This document shows positions 35,300 to 47,820 of a DNA stretch of 64,000 nucleotides, one piece after another. Within the stretch, counting starts at the first letter, position 1. Each line of letters starts with the position of its first letter. A program made the translations under genes and the position numbers. The DNA comes from Hyphodiscus hymeniophilus. Taxonomy: Eukaryota > Ascomycota > Leotiomycetes > Helotiales > Hyphodiscaceae. The stretch spans positions 930,001 to 994,000 of the forward strand of contig VNKQ01000013.1 in the NCBI GenBank assembly GCA_016508695.1. The letters run 5' to 3'. The notes beneath the pieces were generated by a model that worked only from the letters and a program-made list of their open reading frames with translations, was not told where the DNA came from and made no database searches.

Positions 35300-37418
35300 C
35301 TATCCCTCAACAGGAGAGTGACAGCTGAACGAAGTAGTTGCTCCACTGGAATAGGCATCCTTGAGACCAGAGCATGAGCCATACAAGCCCATGACGGCGG
35401 TAGCGGCAGAAGCCAGGAAGAACAGAAAGCAGAAGAGCTTCAACCACCATTGGTTCTTCAAGCCTCGCTTCCAACGAGACAAGTCTCTCCAGGTATCAAT
35501 ACGATTCACGACCCCAGTAGCAGGATCGAAGGTCTCGTCAGGGTGGATTGCGTCTTCCTGGATGTGCATACCAACGTAGAGGATTGCCGGAAAGGTGTAG
35601 GTGAACTGCATGATGCAAATGGCGGCGACAAGCGAGGTGAGGTACGAGAACTCGGGGATGGCAGATGGGATGATGAATGCGATTGCCCAGTAGATCGGAA
35701 CCATGCCGACCCAGAGGATCTTTCCTCGCTTTGAGTTCAGGCTGGGACCGTGGAACAAATCCTCGACGATGTTTTGGTAGATCACCTTGATCCCGATGTT
35801 TCCGTAAAGAACGGCGGCGATCAGTCCGGATGAGAGACTCAAGGCGTTGGTTGATGTCTGCCACGCATAGTTGGAAAGTCCCTGGTTTGCTGGGTTGGAG
35901 ACGTACTGTATTCGAATTAGCCAAAGCCACAAACCCGGATTCCAAGAGCTGCTTCGGGATGCGCTTACCTGTCCCTGTTGCGAGTACACAACGAGGCCGA
36001 AGATGAGATAGCACAAGAAGATGAAAATTTCCGCCACGAATTGTGCCTTAATAAAATCCAATGGGCGTTTCATCTCAGCCATGAACTCGCAGTAAAGCAT
36101 AGCACCACCTGGGAACAGAAGTTAGCCAAGTAGAACTAGGGCAAAGCTGAGGGACATACCATAAGCATAGACGATGTTCATGGCTGCTGCAATCTGGTCG
36201 TTGAAGCCACCAGTAAGCGGCGCAAAAGCGTTGTGAACGATAGGTGCAGTTCCCCAATCCGCGGCTCCAGAGTTAGCTACAGCAGCTGCATAATTGGGCT
36301 TGCTGTGTGCGGCCTACAGTATCGCAGAGTCAGCCTCATATCTTGCACGAAGATCTGGAATTGCGAGGATCCTTAGGGGAAGACTTACTTCACCCATTGT
36401 CATAAATATAACAAGAACATTGAGCCAGATCGCAAAGTTCGCAAGGTAGCCGAACTTCTGGAGCGTTCTGATCTGTCCGAGAATCATGCCGGCCAGCGTC
36501 CAGACAAGATTGCAGATCGCGAAGCAGAGCTTGAATTTAGCCATCTGTGACAGACCTTGTCCGTTACCAAGTATAATGACGCCGACGTTGCACACAAGTT
36601 GAAGGCTCTGGAGGAGGTTCATGGCATGTCGTGTAGACGTGCCAAATATTCTGAAGCCTAGATCTCCGAAAGTTCTCATGGGGTAGCGATCCGAGTCAAG
36701 CTTCAAGAACATGCGCCAAATTTGCCAGCCGGCGAAAAAAGCCATCATCCCCAAGAAGAAATACATCAGGACACCTCCACCGTAGCCAAATGTCGAGACG
36801 GCATATGGAGCTGAAGTTGGGCCGAGAATATCAGTGGTGATCAAGTAGACACTGGAAGCCGGTATTAGTTATTGGACTTTGGCACTGAATGGTCAACACA
36901 TGGATGGAACGCTTACATCGAGGCCCAAGAGGCGTTACGGGCCGCTCGAGATGCGGTTTCCCATTCAGAAACAGCGATGACAGGATCCACAGCAGCACCG
37001 AGGTTCTTGGGCGCGTGCTCGTTCGACTTCTTCTCATCTGGCTCGCTGATCTGTTCCGGTTCAGAAGCACCGCGAGCGATCTTTTCACGCTCGGCTGGAT
37101 CAAGACCTCTGGCCTCCTGTTCGCGCTGTATCTTGGCGTAATAAAGATACTCCTCGAATTTGACAGTCGGGTCATGCAACTTATGGCGGACAGCAGCTGG
37201 AACCCTGACTTGTCCATCTCCCATACCTATAAGATTAACTGTCAGTAGCCATAGAGGAAGTACCGAAAATTGTGTAGATCTGAGAGCTAGCTAGTTCGCT
37301 GGAAATCCGAGAAAGTTGGAATTGTAGTGGCGGGGGAGAAATGATGAAAATGAGATGAGAAATGCATACTGAGACGAGGGTCACCCCCATCGAGGGCGAG
37401 GTTTCCCATACCGGACAT
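35300..37418 (-). CDS. Amino acid permease, AAAP family (MTR-like)
   Basis: Proton-coupled amino acid transporter of 573 residues, related to fungal MTR-type neutral amino acid permeases. Exons from the start: 37418-37370, 37226-36917, 36851-36389, 36313-36160, 36108-35969, 35905-35300; all phases close. About 125 residues of hydrophilic N-terminus (EEYLYYAKIQREQEA, then EQISEPDEKKS) precede the first helix. That is followed by SWASIVYLITTDILGP, GFRIFG, a Gly/Gln-rich helix (VGVIILGNGQGLSQM), the extracellular loop with PIVHNAFAPLTGGF, and GAMLYCEFMAEM, a stretch strongly conserved in the fungal branch. About eleven helices in total. The first intron is longer than the others (143 nt). Substrate range is not readable. 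It is upstream of a gene-poor stretch, so its promoter may be large. Confidence 0.9.
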
Positions 37419-40009
37419 GACTATGAAGATGAGAATCTGGTCGCGACTTGCGATTGAAAGAAGGTCGTCACTTGCAACAGAAGGATAGTGGGGAGGAGCT
37501 CAACCGTGGGGAGGGGGAGGCCAGGTAAGTATATATGTACTTCTGCACTAGGATTCATCCCATACCCTATCGATTGCATGGTCACGGCATCACCCTTGTT
37601 TTGCATCTTGGAAACTCCAATAAGATTGGGGAGTTACTTCCGCAACCAGCGATCCAGTTCCTCCTGTCCCCGCCTCTGGATCGCAACCTTCGTGTGAAGG
37701 CTAATGAGACTACGCCGCCGCTTCTGCGATGGCCTAAATAGGGGCAAAAACGACAAGAACAGTCAGTGGACAATCACTCCGGAAATGTGATAACGAGGTG
37801 GGCATTAAGAGGCACTAGACCCGAAGCTGAGGACTCCCCCGTGTTCTCTCCTAGTTCTCCCAGCCTCCGATGATTGATTTCTCCACAGTCGTATACTTGG
37901 CCGTCTCCCGGGCCAAAATAGGAAGGTTTCCAGACGTTCAGCCGCCGCCAGCCATAGACTAATAGTGGTGCTAAAACGCAATAGAGGCGAAACTGGTGGG
38001 GAGGGGCTACTCGAGTATGAGTATGTAGTCCAAAACGCTGCGAGCGCCCTTAAAGAAAGGAGAATGTATAAAGTAAACCAGGTCAAGTTGGAAAACGGAG
38101 ACACTTCTCATTGCAACCTAAATACACTCAATTTCCAGCGCAATTTGAAGAGCATCTACGACGGGAAGTGCAGATCGGTTGCTCTCTTGAAACTGGTAAA
38201 AACTTCGTTTCGTTGAACTAAGCAATGGCGATGTGCCACTGCGTCCAGCCACATGGCGCCACACGCGCCACCGGCAAGGGCGTGGATGCCCGGCACCACG
38301 GTAGCCTCGTACTAATTTTGACCCGGATTTTGCGCGCGCTTACAAACTACAGAGTGACCTGAGCAAGTTAGCAACAGTGAGGAACAAGGAGCGAGCGCTC
38401 AAGTACTGCGACAACCTACAATCTACCAGTGTCTGGATGCTTGCTCAGAGGTTGCTACTAGTCCCAAAGCTGTCTGAAGATCCGAGGCGATCTTGACTGC
38501 GGCGGGAGAATCCCAACGTAATGTTGTCCGAAGTTCCGAATCACAGATGTTAAGCCATATACCCATACCCTGGGGAAACGTCAGTCGAGGAGTGAATGGT
38601 GTCAGTACAAGTGCAAGCGAAGCCAGAACCCAACTGGCGTAAGAGTAATTGAACAAGTGCTCCCTTTCTCCATCTGCCCTGCAGACGAACCGTCCTAGTG
38701 GTCCATATTCCAGAAGTTACGTAAATCGCCGACCTTTTGCCAAAAAGAGGGTATGCTCGGCACTAGGGTAGAGGACTCTGATAATCCATGATCCATCACA
38801 TTCCGTCCGTACTTCTACTACTTTGGCCCATGAGACGGGTTGTGTCCGCCAAACAACCAACCAATGGGTATTTAGCGATGTCAAAGTCAATACTTTCCAA
38901 AACTCGCCAGTGAAACCCCATACTCAAAAAGGAAGGAGTTTGTCAGTTACGCGCAAGAGTTCCTCCGCCCGTATTTGGTGATCGACTGTCTCCAATTGTT
39001 CTCTGTAGCCGGATAAGTAGGGGTCTTTACGGAGGTACGAACATGTTTACTTACAGAGCAGGTGTAAGCGATCCTATTTACCGGCCGGCCAGGCGAGTAG
39101 TTGTCCTGTCCGCTTGCCACAGGCCCACAGTATGTCCATCACTTCTTTAGTTTTGCTTTTGACCTTCCGATATGTCCTCGCAAAGCAGCATGAGCGGATC
39201 GTAAGGAGTTATAACTCCTGGTATCGAAACTTCGAACCACGATCAATTCCCGTGAACAAACTGGAGCTCATTTTGTATTCACAAGGACTGCTATTGTGAA
39301 TCCTATGCCTTGTGTATTAGCATTGCTATCCTTCAATGATCGTACTCCCCTTCAATCCTTCAGATCGAGTCTCTCACATAAATCTCACAAAGCTGAATCC
39401 TTGTCTCTATCGCCAGTAATCTGGTTGCTTCGCGCTTCCCAATCGAGGACGTTGAGCTTATTCGTTCTGTCCTAGACCGTAAATGCTGCTCCGTACTGAA
39501 ATGGGAACAAGGTGACCTTGTCCTTGTAAATAGGTCTACAAGAAGGACCTTTGTTTGTTTGGACTACCTCGCTGTCACACGCGATCATGAGCTTACTCTT
39601 AGATTCTCCTTGACTTTGCTTGGAGAGTAGCGATGGCTGCTTTGTGGAATCGGAAGGATAGGAAAGATGAGCATGATCAAGGAAAGAGTTTTTGAAGAGC
39701 CATTTACGAGTCTAAATTAAGTGCCGGCATAGGCGTGTTTGGAGAAGTACAATAATAAATCGGGCAGAGAGGTGGTAATAAAGAGATTCCACTTGGCGGC
39801 ATCAAATGGCACAAAAGAGTTAGCTACTTGGCAAGTTAGGCGGATGATGTAGGTTTGCGTTCGAAAATGATTTTCATGTGTAAAGAATCGATAAATCTTA
39901 GATGGATGCGCCCGCTATGCTTCTATTGACACCGATGCAGACTTCGCTACACCCCAAAATCAAACTCCCAAACACCGGGTCGTCGACGCATACATTTTCG
40001 ACTTCCAGC
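37419..40009. other. Gene-poor stretch
   Basis: About 2.6 kb between the permease start and the methyltransferase stop. No open frame with domain-like content on either strand and no clear pseudogene. A perfect 6-bp inverted repeat, TGGCGC-CACAC-GCGCCA, occupies 38254-38270, about 0.84 kb upstream of the permease start. Otherwise featureless to the eye. Confidence 0.55.
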
Positions 40010-41200
40010 CTAGAACACTGGCACCAACTCCACGACACCGACGTCACTGTGGCCTTGAGAGTTCTTGCCTGTAAAGACCCCGGTAACGCGCAATCCCACT
40101 TGAGCTGCAAGCTCCTGGAACATCTTTCCATTGCGCCTCTTGCCACCAAAGTTGATGAAGAAGATATCTTGCGAGACGTTCATTAGTGTCGGGTCCTCTT
40201 GCAGCATCTCCTCGACGATCAAGATTCGAGAATCTGGTGCGCATACTTCACGTATGCATTTGAGGATTTCGGTAGCCTCCGCATCGGGCCAGTCATTGAG
40301 TACGCGGCTGATGTGGTAAATGAGGGCGCCTGATCATCACGTGTCAGTTTTGATACTACAGTGCAGGCGAGTTGACTTACCTTTGACCGGCTGCTCCTTG
40401 AACATGTCTCCCTCGACTGGCTTGACGGCACGTAGTTCCTCCTCGTCATCTCGGGCATTCTCATCAAGCACATCTCGTCGATCAACAAGCGCGCACCTCG
40501 AGGCCGGAATATATGGGAAGTCCTGGAATATGGCTTTCAAGCCTTGACCCTTTCCACCACCGACATCCACAATGATGGATCGTTCTTGGTCGCCACTTCC
40601 ATTCAATGAGTCCTTGACCCAGTCAAAGTCATAGATGCCTTTGAGCGAGACCAGTCTGACGATTTTGCTCATGGTCAGATTGAATAGCACCTCCTTCTTC
40701 GGCATCGTAGCCAGGATGCCATACAGGTTTCGGTCCGGGTATCCAGCAGCCAAGCCAAATGGGATAGTATCAGATCTCTCAGGCTCCTTGAGGCCGTTCT
40801 TCTCGAAATATTCGGGCCAATAAGTGGCGGAGAGCTGGAAGAAATTGAAGACGTGCACAAGAGTCATCGAGGGTGCGCCGTAGCCTCTGTAACCTTTCGA
40901 GACCAGGGTGTGAGCTACGCGTCCGGGAGCAGGCGAAGTAAGGATTCCAGCGACCACAAGGAATCTGGAGAATCGCTCCAGCAGACTGTGCTGGCCGCCG
41001 ACCTGTTTGGCCAGCTCGGAGATCTCTATATCGCCATCTTCCGGAATAAACTCAAAGACTTTGTAGTCGATAAAAATCTTGAGGATGGCGACCTCTACCA
41101 TGTTATTGAGATGTGCAACGGCCGAGTTCTGTGCGGCGTTGCTGGCCAGCTCCGCAGCAGCAGCAGCACTTTCGGCTGCGTTGGTGGTCGAATGAGGCAT
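40010..41200 (-). CDS. S-adenosylmethionine O-methyltransferase, COMT-like
   Basis: Methyltransferase of 379 residues in the plant COMT/fungal OMT family that methylates hydroxyl groups of small aromatic or polyketide compounds. Exons from the start: 41200-40381 and 40329-40010. An alanine-rich N-terminus leads into a winged-helix dimerisation domain (about 30-110), and the SAM site is VDVGGGKG at 211-218. Where most members have a catalytic His in an LHDW motif, this one reads VLNDWPD, with Asn285 in that place, so the usual base seems absent. The rest (SRILIVEEM, then QDIFFINFGGKRR, GFTGK-like end) is intact. It may be a divergent methyltransferase, inactive, or use another base. It sits on the same strand, 1.4 kb downstream of the dehydrogenase cluster, with no sign of a shared transcript. 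Confidence 0.85.
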
Positions 41201-42608
41201 GGCGGCTCTGATACAACGAAATCCTGTAAATGAAGGGGAGATATGTTTGTAGATTTGATTAGAAACACGACTGTTTCAAGGGCATGAGGAACCTTTTGAG
41301 GGAGGACAGGCAGTGCAAAGGGTTTTTATAAAGTGAAAGACCACCAACGCCAAGCAGTGACAGATCGACATGAGGCTTCTCTATAGCGGATAACAATCCT
41401 TATCGCCAAGAAATGACAGGCCAGCCACAGCATTGTCGATATCGAAATGGTGCTACTGAGGTACAGGCGCAGAATTGATGCACGCAACCTGTACGAGTAG
41501 TATTCTGCCAGTATAATTTTGGTGGGCGGAGCCAGGCGGTGAGGCATAAATCCATGCGTGAGATCAATGAGATCTGACATTGAAGGATATTGCGGTCTGA
41601 CAGGCCAACACCAGGTTGACAAGAAGAGCGACTGAAGAGGTCAGACTGTTGCCCATCCTGGCTTGGTTTATCATTTAAATAGAATATTTGGACAAAAGGT
41701 AGGCAGGCCTGCGTACAGAAGTTGACCCAGGCTTGATCCGTTAGCTATGTTGGAGCTTTTGACCCAATCGCATAGACTGGTTCAGTCAGGATTGCCGTGA
41801 AGGCGCGGCAAGGGATTGTTTTCGTGTACCAGGAGAATTATATGACATTTGGTCTGTAATTGATCTCAAAGGATTAGGAAATGATAATGAAAGAGTTGGT
41901 AAGAACGTGACGGACGACTTGACCGCTATCCCTCTGCCGCCATACTTACACTAGCTCGGAATTTCTGCCGTCAGCAAGCTAACGACAAAGTGCTGACAAC
42001 GTCTGGAGCCTCATACTTTAATACTCGAGTCAAAAGATGATTTCCTGTTGGCAAGCAATGTTTGTGTCGATGCTTGCTCCGACACTACGTTGTTCCCGAC
42101 ACGTCTTCCTGTGTCGACAGACGGCTTTGCTCCTCAAGGTACCTATGTTACTTTAAAGTGCTCGCCGCAAATGAAGAAATGCGAAGCCTTGGCATTTTCT
42201 GGAGGTGATTCTGCAATGAACTTTTCCTGGCCTGCGAAGGGACTTAGGCGTTGGATCTGCATTTTGTCTGCAATGATGACGCAGACTTAGTGATCCGTCT
42301 TAAAGAGTTCAATATACTTGATTATATTCAATGGTAAGATATTATTTGAGTTTTCTTTTTAAAATTCAGTACCTGGTAGCGTGCTTGATCGGAGTCCTAG
42401 ATCTTCCAGTACTGTGCTCACGTTCCAAACTTCCCAACTGACAAAATTCTATCCAATTCAACAACATGCCGGCCGTTGAGGAATCTGCTCTTCAGACATC
42501 TTATTAGATTACGGGCTCTCCTCCTGTCAGCACATCCACAACCATTTCGCTCGTCTTGCCAGGTACCCATTAATCAAGAGAAGCAATTCCACGTTGTTGC
42601 TACATTTG
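41201..42608. other. Intergenic region, no gene supported
   Basis: About 1.4 kb between the methyltransferase start and the ancestral end of the ALDH gene. Short open frames (41326-41622 minus, 42048-42290 plus) have no family pattern. Probably the methyltransferase promoter. Confidence 0.55.
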
Positions 42609-44231
42609 CTAATCTGCTACATTAATTAACATAGACTTCACTGCTAAATATTCTTGAATGCCTTGTCGACCTCCTTCTCTCCCATAACCACTTTCCTTCA
42701 CCCCACCAAATGGACTCTCGCAGGCACTTAGAAGTCCCAGATTGACTCCCACCCTGCCTACTTCCAACGCCTCCGTAACTCTTTACGATCGAGGTATACT
42801 CTCAGTAATAATGAAGCCTCCGAGCCCAACGTCGCAGTGATTAGCCATATTGATTGCCTCCTCTTCAGTATCGAATTTATACAAGCTGGAGATTGTTAGT
42901 GATTGAGCAGCAGGACAACAGACGTACGCACCCCACAACAGGCGCGAAGGTCTCTTCTCGAGTCGTCAACATCTCTTGACTCATGTTCTTGATGATGGTT
43001 GGTTGAAGAAAGTATCCTCCGCCCATCCCATCCATTGGTCCTCCACCAAGCACGACCTGCCCACCATGCTTCTTCGCGTCTGGGACCAAGTTCGCTCGAG
43101 TTCTCAAGCACATCCATGACTTGCCATTGATATGGATCATTGCTTTATCAACCGCTCTCTCATGGGTCAGAGGACCGATGAAGACACCCTCCTCCGTTCC
43201 CTTTCCGACCTTGAGCTCCTTGATACGTTTCGTCAACGCATCTGCGAACTCTTCATATATGCCCTTCTGGACCATAATGCGGTTGGCGGTCACACAAGTT
43301 TGCCCAGAATTCCGCAATTTCGCAAGAACGCAAGCTTCAACAGCTGTGTCAACCTTGGCATCGTCGAACACAATAAATGGGCTGTTCCCGCCTAACTCAA
43401 GACTCAGCTTCTTCAAGCTCCCCGCACATTGCTCTGCCAATAGCTTCCCGACCCTGGTACTTCCTGTGAAGCTCAATTTCTTCACCAGCTTGTTTGTACA
43501 AAGCTCTTGGCCGACCTCTGCGACAAGATCGAGCGTTGTCACAACGTTGATAGCCCCTCTGGGAAAGCCGGCTTCTTGTGCGAGGACTGCTTGAGCGAGA
43601 CAGCTCAGTGGTGTTTCCCCAGCAGGTTTCCAGACTGTCCGCTGTTGGCATTTTCAATGTGAAGAGCTCGAAGTGACCTACCTGTTGTACATCCAGCTGC
43701 AAGAGCTGCCCCAACCTTCCTGGTGATCATTGCAATTGGGAAATTCCATGGTGTAAGGAGGGCTGTGACACCTACTGGCTGCTTGAAGGTCAAGATCCTC
43801 TGGTTTTGATTCGTGACCGGAATAACTTCTCCATGCGTCCTCTCCGCTTCGCCTGCGAACCACTCCAGGAAAGATGCCGCATAGGTGACTTCGCCTTTTG
43901 CTTCGGTCAAAGTTTTCCCATTTTCCAAAGTCAGAATCAATGCCAGGTCGTCGATGTGTGCGAGGCATAGATCACTCCATTTTCGAATCATCCGCGCACG
44001 TTCCCGAGCAGTGGTTTTCTTGAATGAATTGAAAGCTTCATGAGCTGCTTCAATGGCAAGTGCTGTATCTGCAGCTCCCATCTCCGGAACAGTTGCGATC
44101 GTCTTCAAGGTCGCCGGGTCCAGTACGTCGAACGTCTTGCCTGACTTGGATGAGACCCATTCTGCATTGATGTATCCTTTCGTCTGGAATAGGTCCTTCC
44201 TTTTCAAGTCATTAAGAGATGTTGGACCCAT
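42609..44231 (-). pseudogene. Succinate-semialdehyde dehydrogenase type ALDH with premature stop
   Basis: NAD(P)-dependent aldehyde dehydrogenase most like fungal succinate-semialdehyde dehydrogenases, which turn succinate semialdehyde into succinate. Exons from the start: 44231-43682, 43634-43125, 43079-42932, 42885-42609. Catalytic residues Glu263 (LELGGN) and Cys297 (SGQTC) and the cofactor region (TPWNFP) are intact. Intron 2 (43080-43124, 45 nt) is a GC-AG intron with donor GCAAGT; removing it restores HINDAKKHGG. After residue 436 (…ITESIPRS) a TAA at 42785-42783 interrupts the frame, yet 57 well-conserved codons follow, including ALEVGRVGVNLG and SPFGGVKESGYG, to the old stop at 42611-42609. 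The full-length form would be 494 residues, normal for the family. The lost part helps form the dimer and the substrate entrance, so the product is probably inactive. The start uses ATG 44231, as the in-frame upstream codon is TTG. Confidence 0.86.
43080..43124 (-). other. GC-AG intron in the ALDH gene
   Basis: Minus-strand intron with donor GCAAGT and acceptor CCAG, 45 nt, so the frame stays open through it. Without splicing 15 foreign residues would enter a conserved helix; with it the family pattern is exact. The nearby GT donor would shift the frame. Confidence 0.75.
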
Positions 44232-44694
44232 ATTGAAACTGTTCAAACAACAGATATGTGTCTAGGAATATGAAAGGAGGACTAAGTAACTGCAATCAGA
44301 CTTTGAATCTCTACAGAGCTCGCAAAGAGCGTCAAGTGTCTCGATCAAACCATCTTTTTTGATGAGGAGGGGTGATGCCAACTGTGTTTTGTGATTTGTT
44401 CTTGACTTGTCGTGCGGGGTACTCAGTTGATGCTAGGACCAGGTCGGTAGTCGGGAAACTAGTCCCAGCGGTCTTATTTGCGGGTTCTATTTTCTGTGCG
44501 AGAGAATCCATGGCTCCTCCGTCACACCCCCCGTGTGGCTCTCTTTGTCTTCATCCATTTGTCCGTGACAAGAGACAGCTCGTGAGGTATCACGTCCAAG
44601 GTCTGTAATGGACTATCAAACATCGAAGCTTCGAAGTGTTGGAAGACATCATAATACAAAATACAACTGGTTTATGCGTACACTTCATCCCGCT
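44232..44694. other. Spacer between ALDH start and alcohol dehydrogenase end
   Basis: 463 bp between two minus-strand genes; holds the ALDH promoter and the 3' UTR of the alcohol dehydrogenase. No gene seen. Confidence 0.65.
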
Positions 44695-45905
44695 TCATAC
44701 GTGCTCTGGCTCGAATATGACCTTCTGTACCAGCATCTTATTGAAGAGATCATATCCCTCAACAGCCTGACTCATTGGCATGATCTTGTTCGTCATAAAA
44801 CTATTTGCTGTCAGCAATAATCCTTCGAATAAGGTCAGGTACTTACTCAAGCAAATGCTGCTTCTTTTCCAGCACAGCCAACGCTTCCTCAAAAACACTC
44901 CTAACCGGACACCTTCCCATCTGTATCTTCAAGTTCTTGCCATACGCTTCGTTCCCACTCCAAGGAATCTCGTCCTGCTGAACCCCGAAACTACTAATGT
45001 TGCCCCACGGTCTCAACAAATCAAATCCCGTCCTCAAAGCATCAGCATGTCCCACCCCCTCAATGACTACATCCGCGCCTCGTCCATCAGTCAATTCCAA
45101 GACCCTCTTCTTCAACCCCTCTTTATCGGTTTGATCATTCCAAGGCTCCGCCCTAAGCTCTTGGCGAGCTCCAACCGGTCTGCAACCCGATCAATAGCAA
45201 TCACAATCTTCGGTCTGTATTCCAACACATTGATCAACGCACACATACCCACCGGCCCACAACCAATCAAAATGACGACACTCTCGCGAATGGTCCCCTC
45301 ATCGAACCCGCGAAACCCATTCGCCGCCGCAAAATACCCCGTAGGGAAGATGTCGGCCATAAGCACAAGCTTCTTTTCCTCAATCCCAGGAGGTGCCTTC
45401 ACGGCTGTAGCGTCCGCGAGCGGGACGCGCATGAATTCTGCCTGGCCGCCATCGAGCAGGGGACAGCCGAAGAGCAGGCACTTCTCGCAGCGCGACGAGA
45501 AACCCTTGGTGCAGTAGAAGCAGACGCCGCACGAGACGGTAAAGGGCATCACCACCACATCGCCCTTCTTGTGTGTCTTCACCGCCGAGCCGAGCTCGAC
45601 GACTGAGCCGGTGGTCTCGTGGCCCATGATGAAGTCGGTTTTCGAGGCTTGGTGGCCGCGGAATACGTGCAGCTCGCTGTGCGCGAAAATCAGCTCTGAG
45701 GGCAATTGGTAGGTGTGTTGACCAGCGAACAGTAGGTAGGTAGGTAGGAGGGAGGGGGGAGATTGACGAACCTGCCGCAGAGAGCTGAGTATCTCACTTT
45801 GATGATGATGTCCGTGTCATCTATGATCTTTGGGATAGGGCGATCCTCGATCCTGACGTCCAACTTCCCCCTGAACACCACTGCCTTCATAGTATCTTTC
45901 GACAT
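44695..45905 (-). pseudogene. Zinc-dependent alcohol dehydrogenase (MDR) with one-base deletion
   Basis: Medium-chain zinc alcohol dehydrogenase, 356 residues if intact. Exons from the start: 45905-45772, 45676-44847, 44800-44695. Catalytic zinc ligand Cys43 (ALCGSE) and GHE are present, as is a structural-zinc Cys set (CGVCFYCTKG, then CEKC). The NAD-binding stretch is VVILIGCGPVGMC, and the end GYDLFNKMLVQKVIF is typical. Near 45151-45153 the frame is lost: AKSLG is followed in another phase by AEPWNDQ and then KKRVLELTDGRGADV. Adding one G to the GGG run restores a frame of exactly 357 codons, so one base is missing. The product would stop early and lack half the cofactor domain. Pseudogene or homopolymer error. 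Intron 1 has donor GTTCGT and a (GTAG)n tract. It lies between the ALDH and lactonase genes and fits oxidation of a hydroxyacid in that set. Confidence 0.82.
45731..45750. repeat. (TAGG)n tetranucleotide tract in intron 1
   Basis: Four copies of TAGG followed by G-rich sequence, inside the first intron of the alcohol dehydrogenase gene. Confidence 0.8.
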
Positions 45906-46740
45906 CTTGACTGTTGTTGTCTTTGACTTCGAAATTCAACTTGTATGTATCCGTAATTGGCGAAACAATTGGGAAACCACGATGTATTTAACAAACTATG
46001 CACGCCTACCTCGGGAGTTGGGAGAGGAGGTGGGGTTGGGACGCTTCCAACCGGGACCTTGGTGCGGGGAGGCTAGGTTTGCCCCTCCTGCCCCTCCAGC
46101 CCCTCCAGATCTGTACGTACTGTAGCACTTCTTCAACCCCTCTTCGGAACTGCAAACCCGAACTGCGGCCCGGGGTTCATTCCGCTCTTCACTCGAGAAA
46201 GTCACGACGTCGTCTTTGTTGGTGCGGGAGTAATCCCAAGCAACAAAATACCAAATAACCAGGAGCAGAAAAGCGGGATGAGGTACAATACTTTGGCGAG
46301 CTCAGATCATTGGTCCAGTGTCTCCACAAAGGATGGGAGAAGTATGTCCCATTGGATTTGGTTGTGTTTTTCTCGTGATGAGGTAGGGGAGGTCGAGTGC
46401 GGGGTTGTGGCATAAGATGAACGCATGGCGAGTGGATGGGAAGGACGGGATGTATTTAAGAAGGTTTGCAACGTCATTTTCGAGTACTTGAAATGCGTTC
46501 TGATGGGTATACGAATGTACCACAGGACGAACCACAAGACAACCAACAAGGTGAGACCAAGAGAGCGGGGTCGCCGCCTCGGATGTTATTCCCATTCATT
46601 CCCATTCATTCCCAGGGCCAAGGACAAAGGCATCCTTGTGCCCTTTATCCTTATGCTACCCCTCATATTCTCGTTCTCCTTGACACATGGGTGTACCTTA
46701 TCTCAAGTGAGCTTCCCTTTCTTTTCGAACTTTCTCAATC
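45906..46740. other. Divergent promoter between alcohol dehydrogenase and lactonase
   Basis: About 0.84 kb between the two start codons. It contains a C-rich CCCCTCC tract near 46080-46105 and 2.7 copies of ATTCCCATTC at 46587-46613. A shared control region for the cluster is plausible. No gene seen. Confidence 0.6.
46587..46613 (+). repeat. 2.7 copies of ATTCCCATTC
   Basis: Perfect 10-bp direct repeats about 130-155 bp upstream of the lactonase start codon. Could be a regulator binding array or just slippage. Confidence 0.85.
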
Positions 46741-47820
46741 ATGGCAGGAATACAAAAAGCTCTCGATGCCGGCGCAGTGCCCGGCCATATCTCGAATGTG
46801 TGTCCACCGGGCACAAAAGCCTACCTTCTTGAAGTCGGCTGGCTGGAAGCCGATGAGGGGTTCGTTGTCAGGGGCGGGAACACGTCGCTGAAGAGCACCG
46901 AAGGGAAGTCGTTCGTCAACAAGCGCAGAGAAATGCCCATGTATTGCGTGTTGATTGATCATCCGCATGAGGGCTGTATACTCTGGGAAACGGGCTGTGG
47001 AGTCGACTATCCGGATGTATGGGGACCTGAAGTAATAGATGTATTTGCGAGAATCAAGTATGAACCCAGGCATGAGTTGAAGGCGGCGATTGAGGCCACG
47101 GGTCATAAGCTAGAGGATGTCAAGAAAATGTGAGTTTTACTCTCTGGAGAAAGGAGAGGAGAGGAGAGGAGAGGAGTTTTGAGACCAATGCTGACCGAGA
47201 GACAGCATTTTGGGACACATGCATCTTGATCATGCCGGAGGACTAGATCAGTTTCTTGATCGCACTGACATTGAAATTTGGGTTCATGACAAGGAGCTCA
47301 GATCTGCATTCTGGTCGGTGGCTACTGGCGCGGATGTCGGTGTCTACCTTGACCATTACATGAATGTACGTCTCATCCCAGGGTGGGTCTCTCATTCTGA
47401 GTCTGAATCTGACCTCGCAGCTCAAATTAAACTGGAAAACATTCGACGACCGCACAATGGATTTCTGCCAAGGCATAACCCTCCATCACCTCCCCGGCCA
47501 CACCGACGGTCTGATCGGTATGCAACTCAACCTTCCCAACAGTGGGACCTTTTTCTTCATCAGTGACCACTGTCATGTTATTGAAAATGTAAGCACTGCC
47601 CCCTCTCCCCCCAAGTACTTGCAGGTGGATATTGATGGCGACGGCGTAGTGGCGGGATGGTGTTCCTCAAGGCTGGCTTGCCAGAGATCATCCGGCTTGG
47701 TTCCAGAGCACGCAGAGACTGAAACGGCTTGAGGCTACGACTAAAGGAAGAGTCATTCCAGGTCATGATAAGGAGACTTTCTTGCAGCTGCAAAGTGAAA
47801 TCAAGGATTTTCTGAGTTAG
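46741..47820 (+). CDS. Metallo-beta-lactamase-fold lactonase (AHL-lactonase/AttM-like)
   Basis: Dinuclear zinc hydrolase of 295 residues in the N-acyl-homoserine lactonase/gamma-butyrolactonase group. Exons 46741-47129, 47206-47365, 47421-47588, 47650-47820; phases close. The metal motif His134-Met-His136-Leu-Asp138-His139 is formed right after intron 1. Further ligands are His210 (PGHTDG), Asp232 (ISDHCH) and His278 (IPGHD), so the active site is complete. There is no signal peptide, so it is probably cytosolic. It should open small lactones; gamma-butyrolactone or a plant or bacterial lactone is a guess. It is divergent from the alcohol dehydrogenase and next to the ALDH, a set matching lactone degradation. 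Unlike them it is undamaged. Intron 1 contains a (GAGGA)n purine tract. Acceptor at 47649 was chosen because it gives WRDGVPQGWL, typical of the family. Confidence 0.88.
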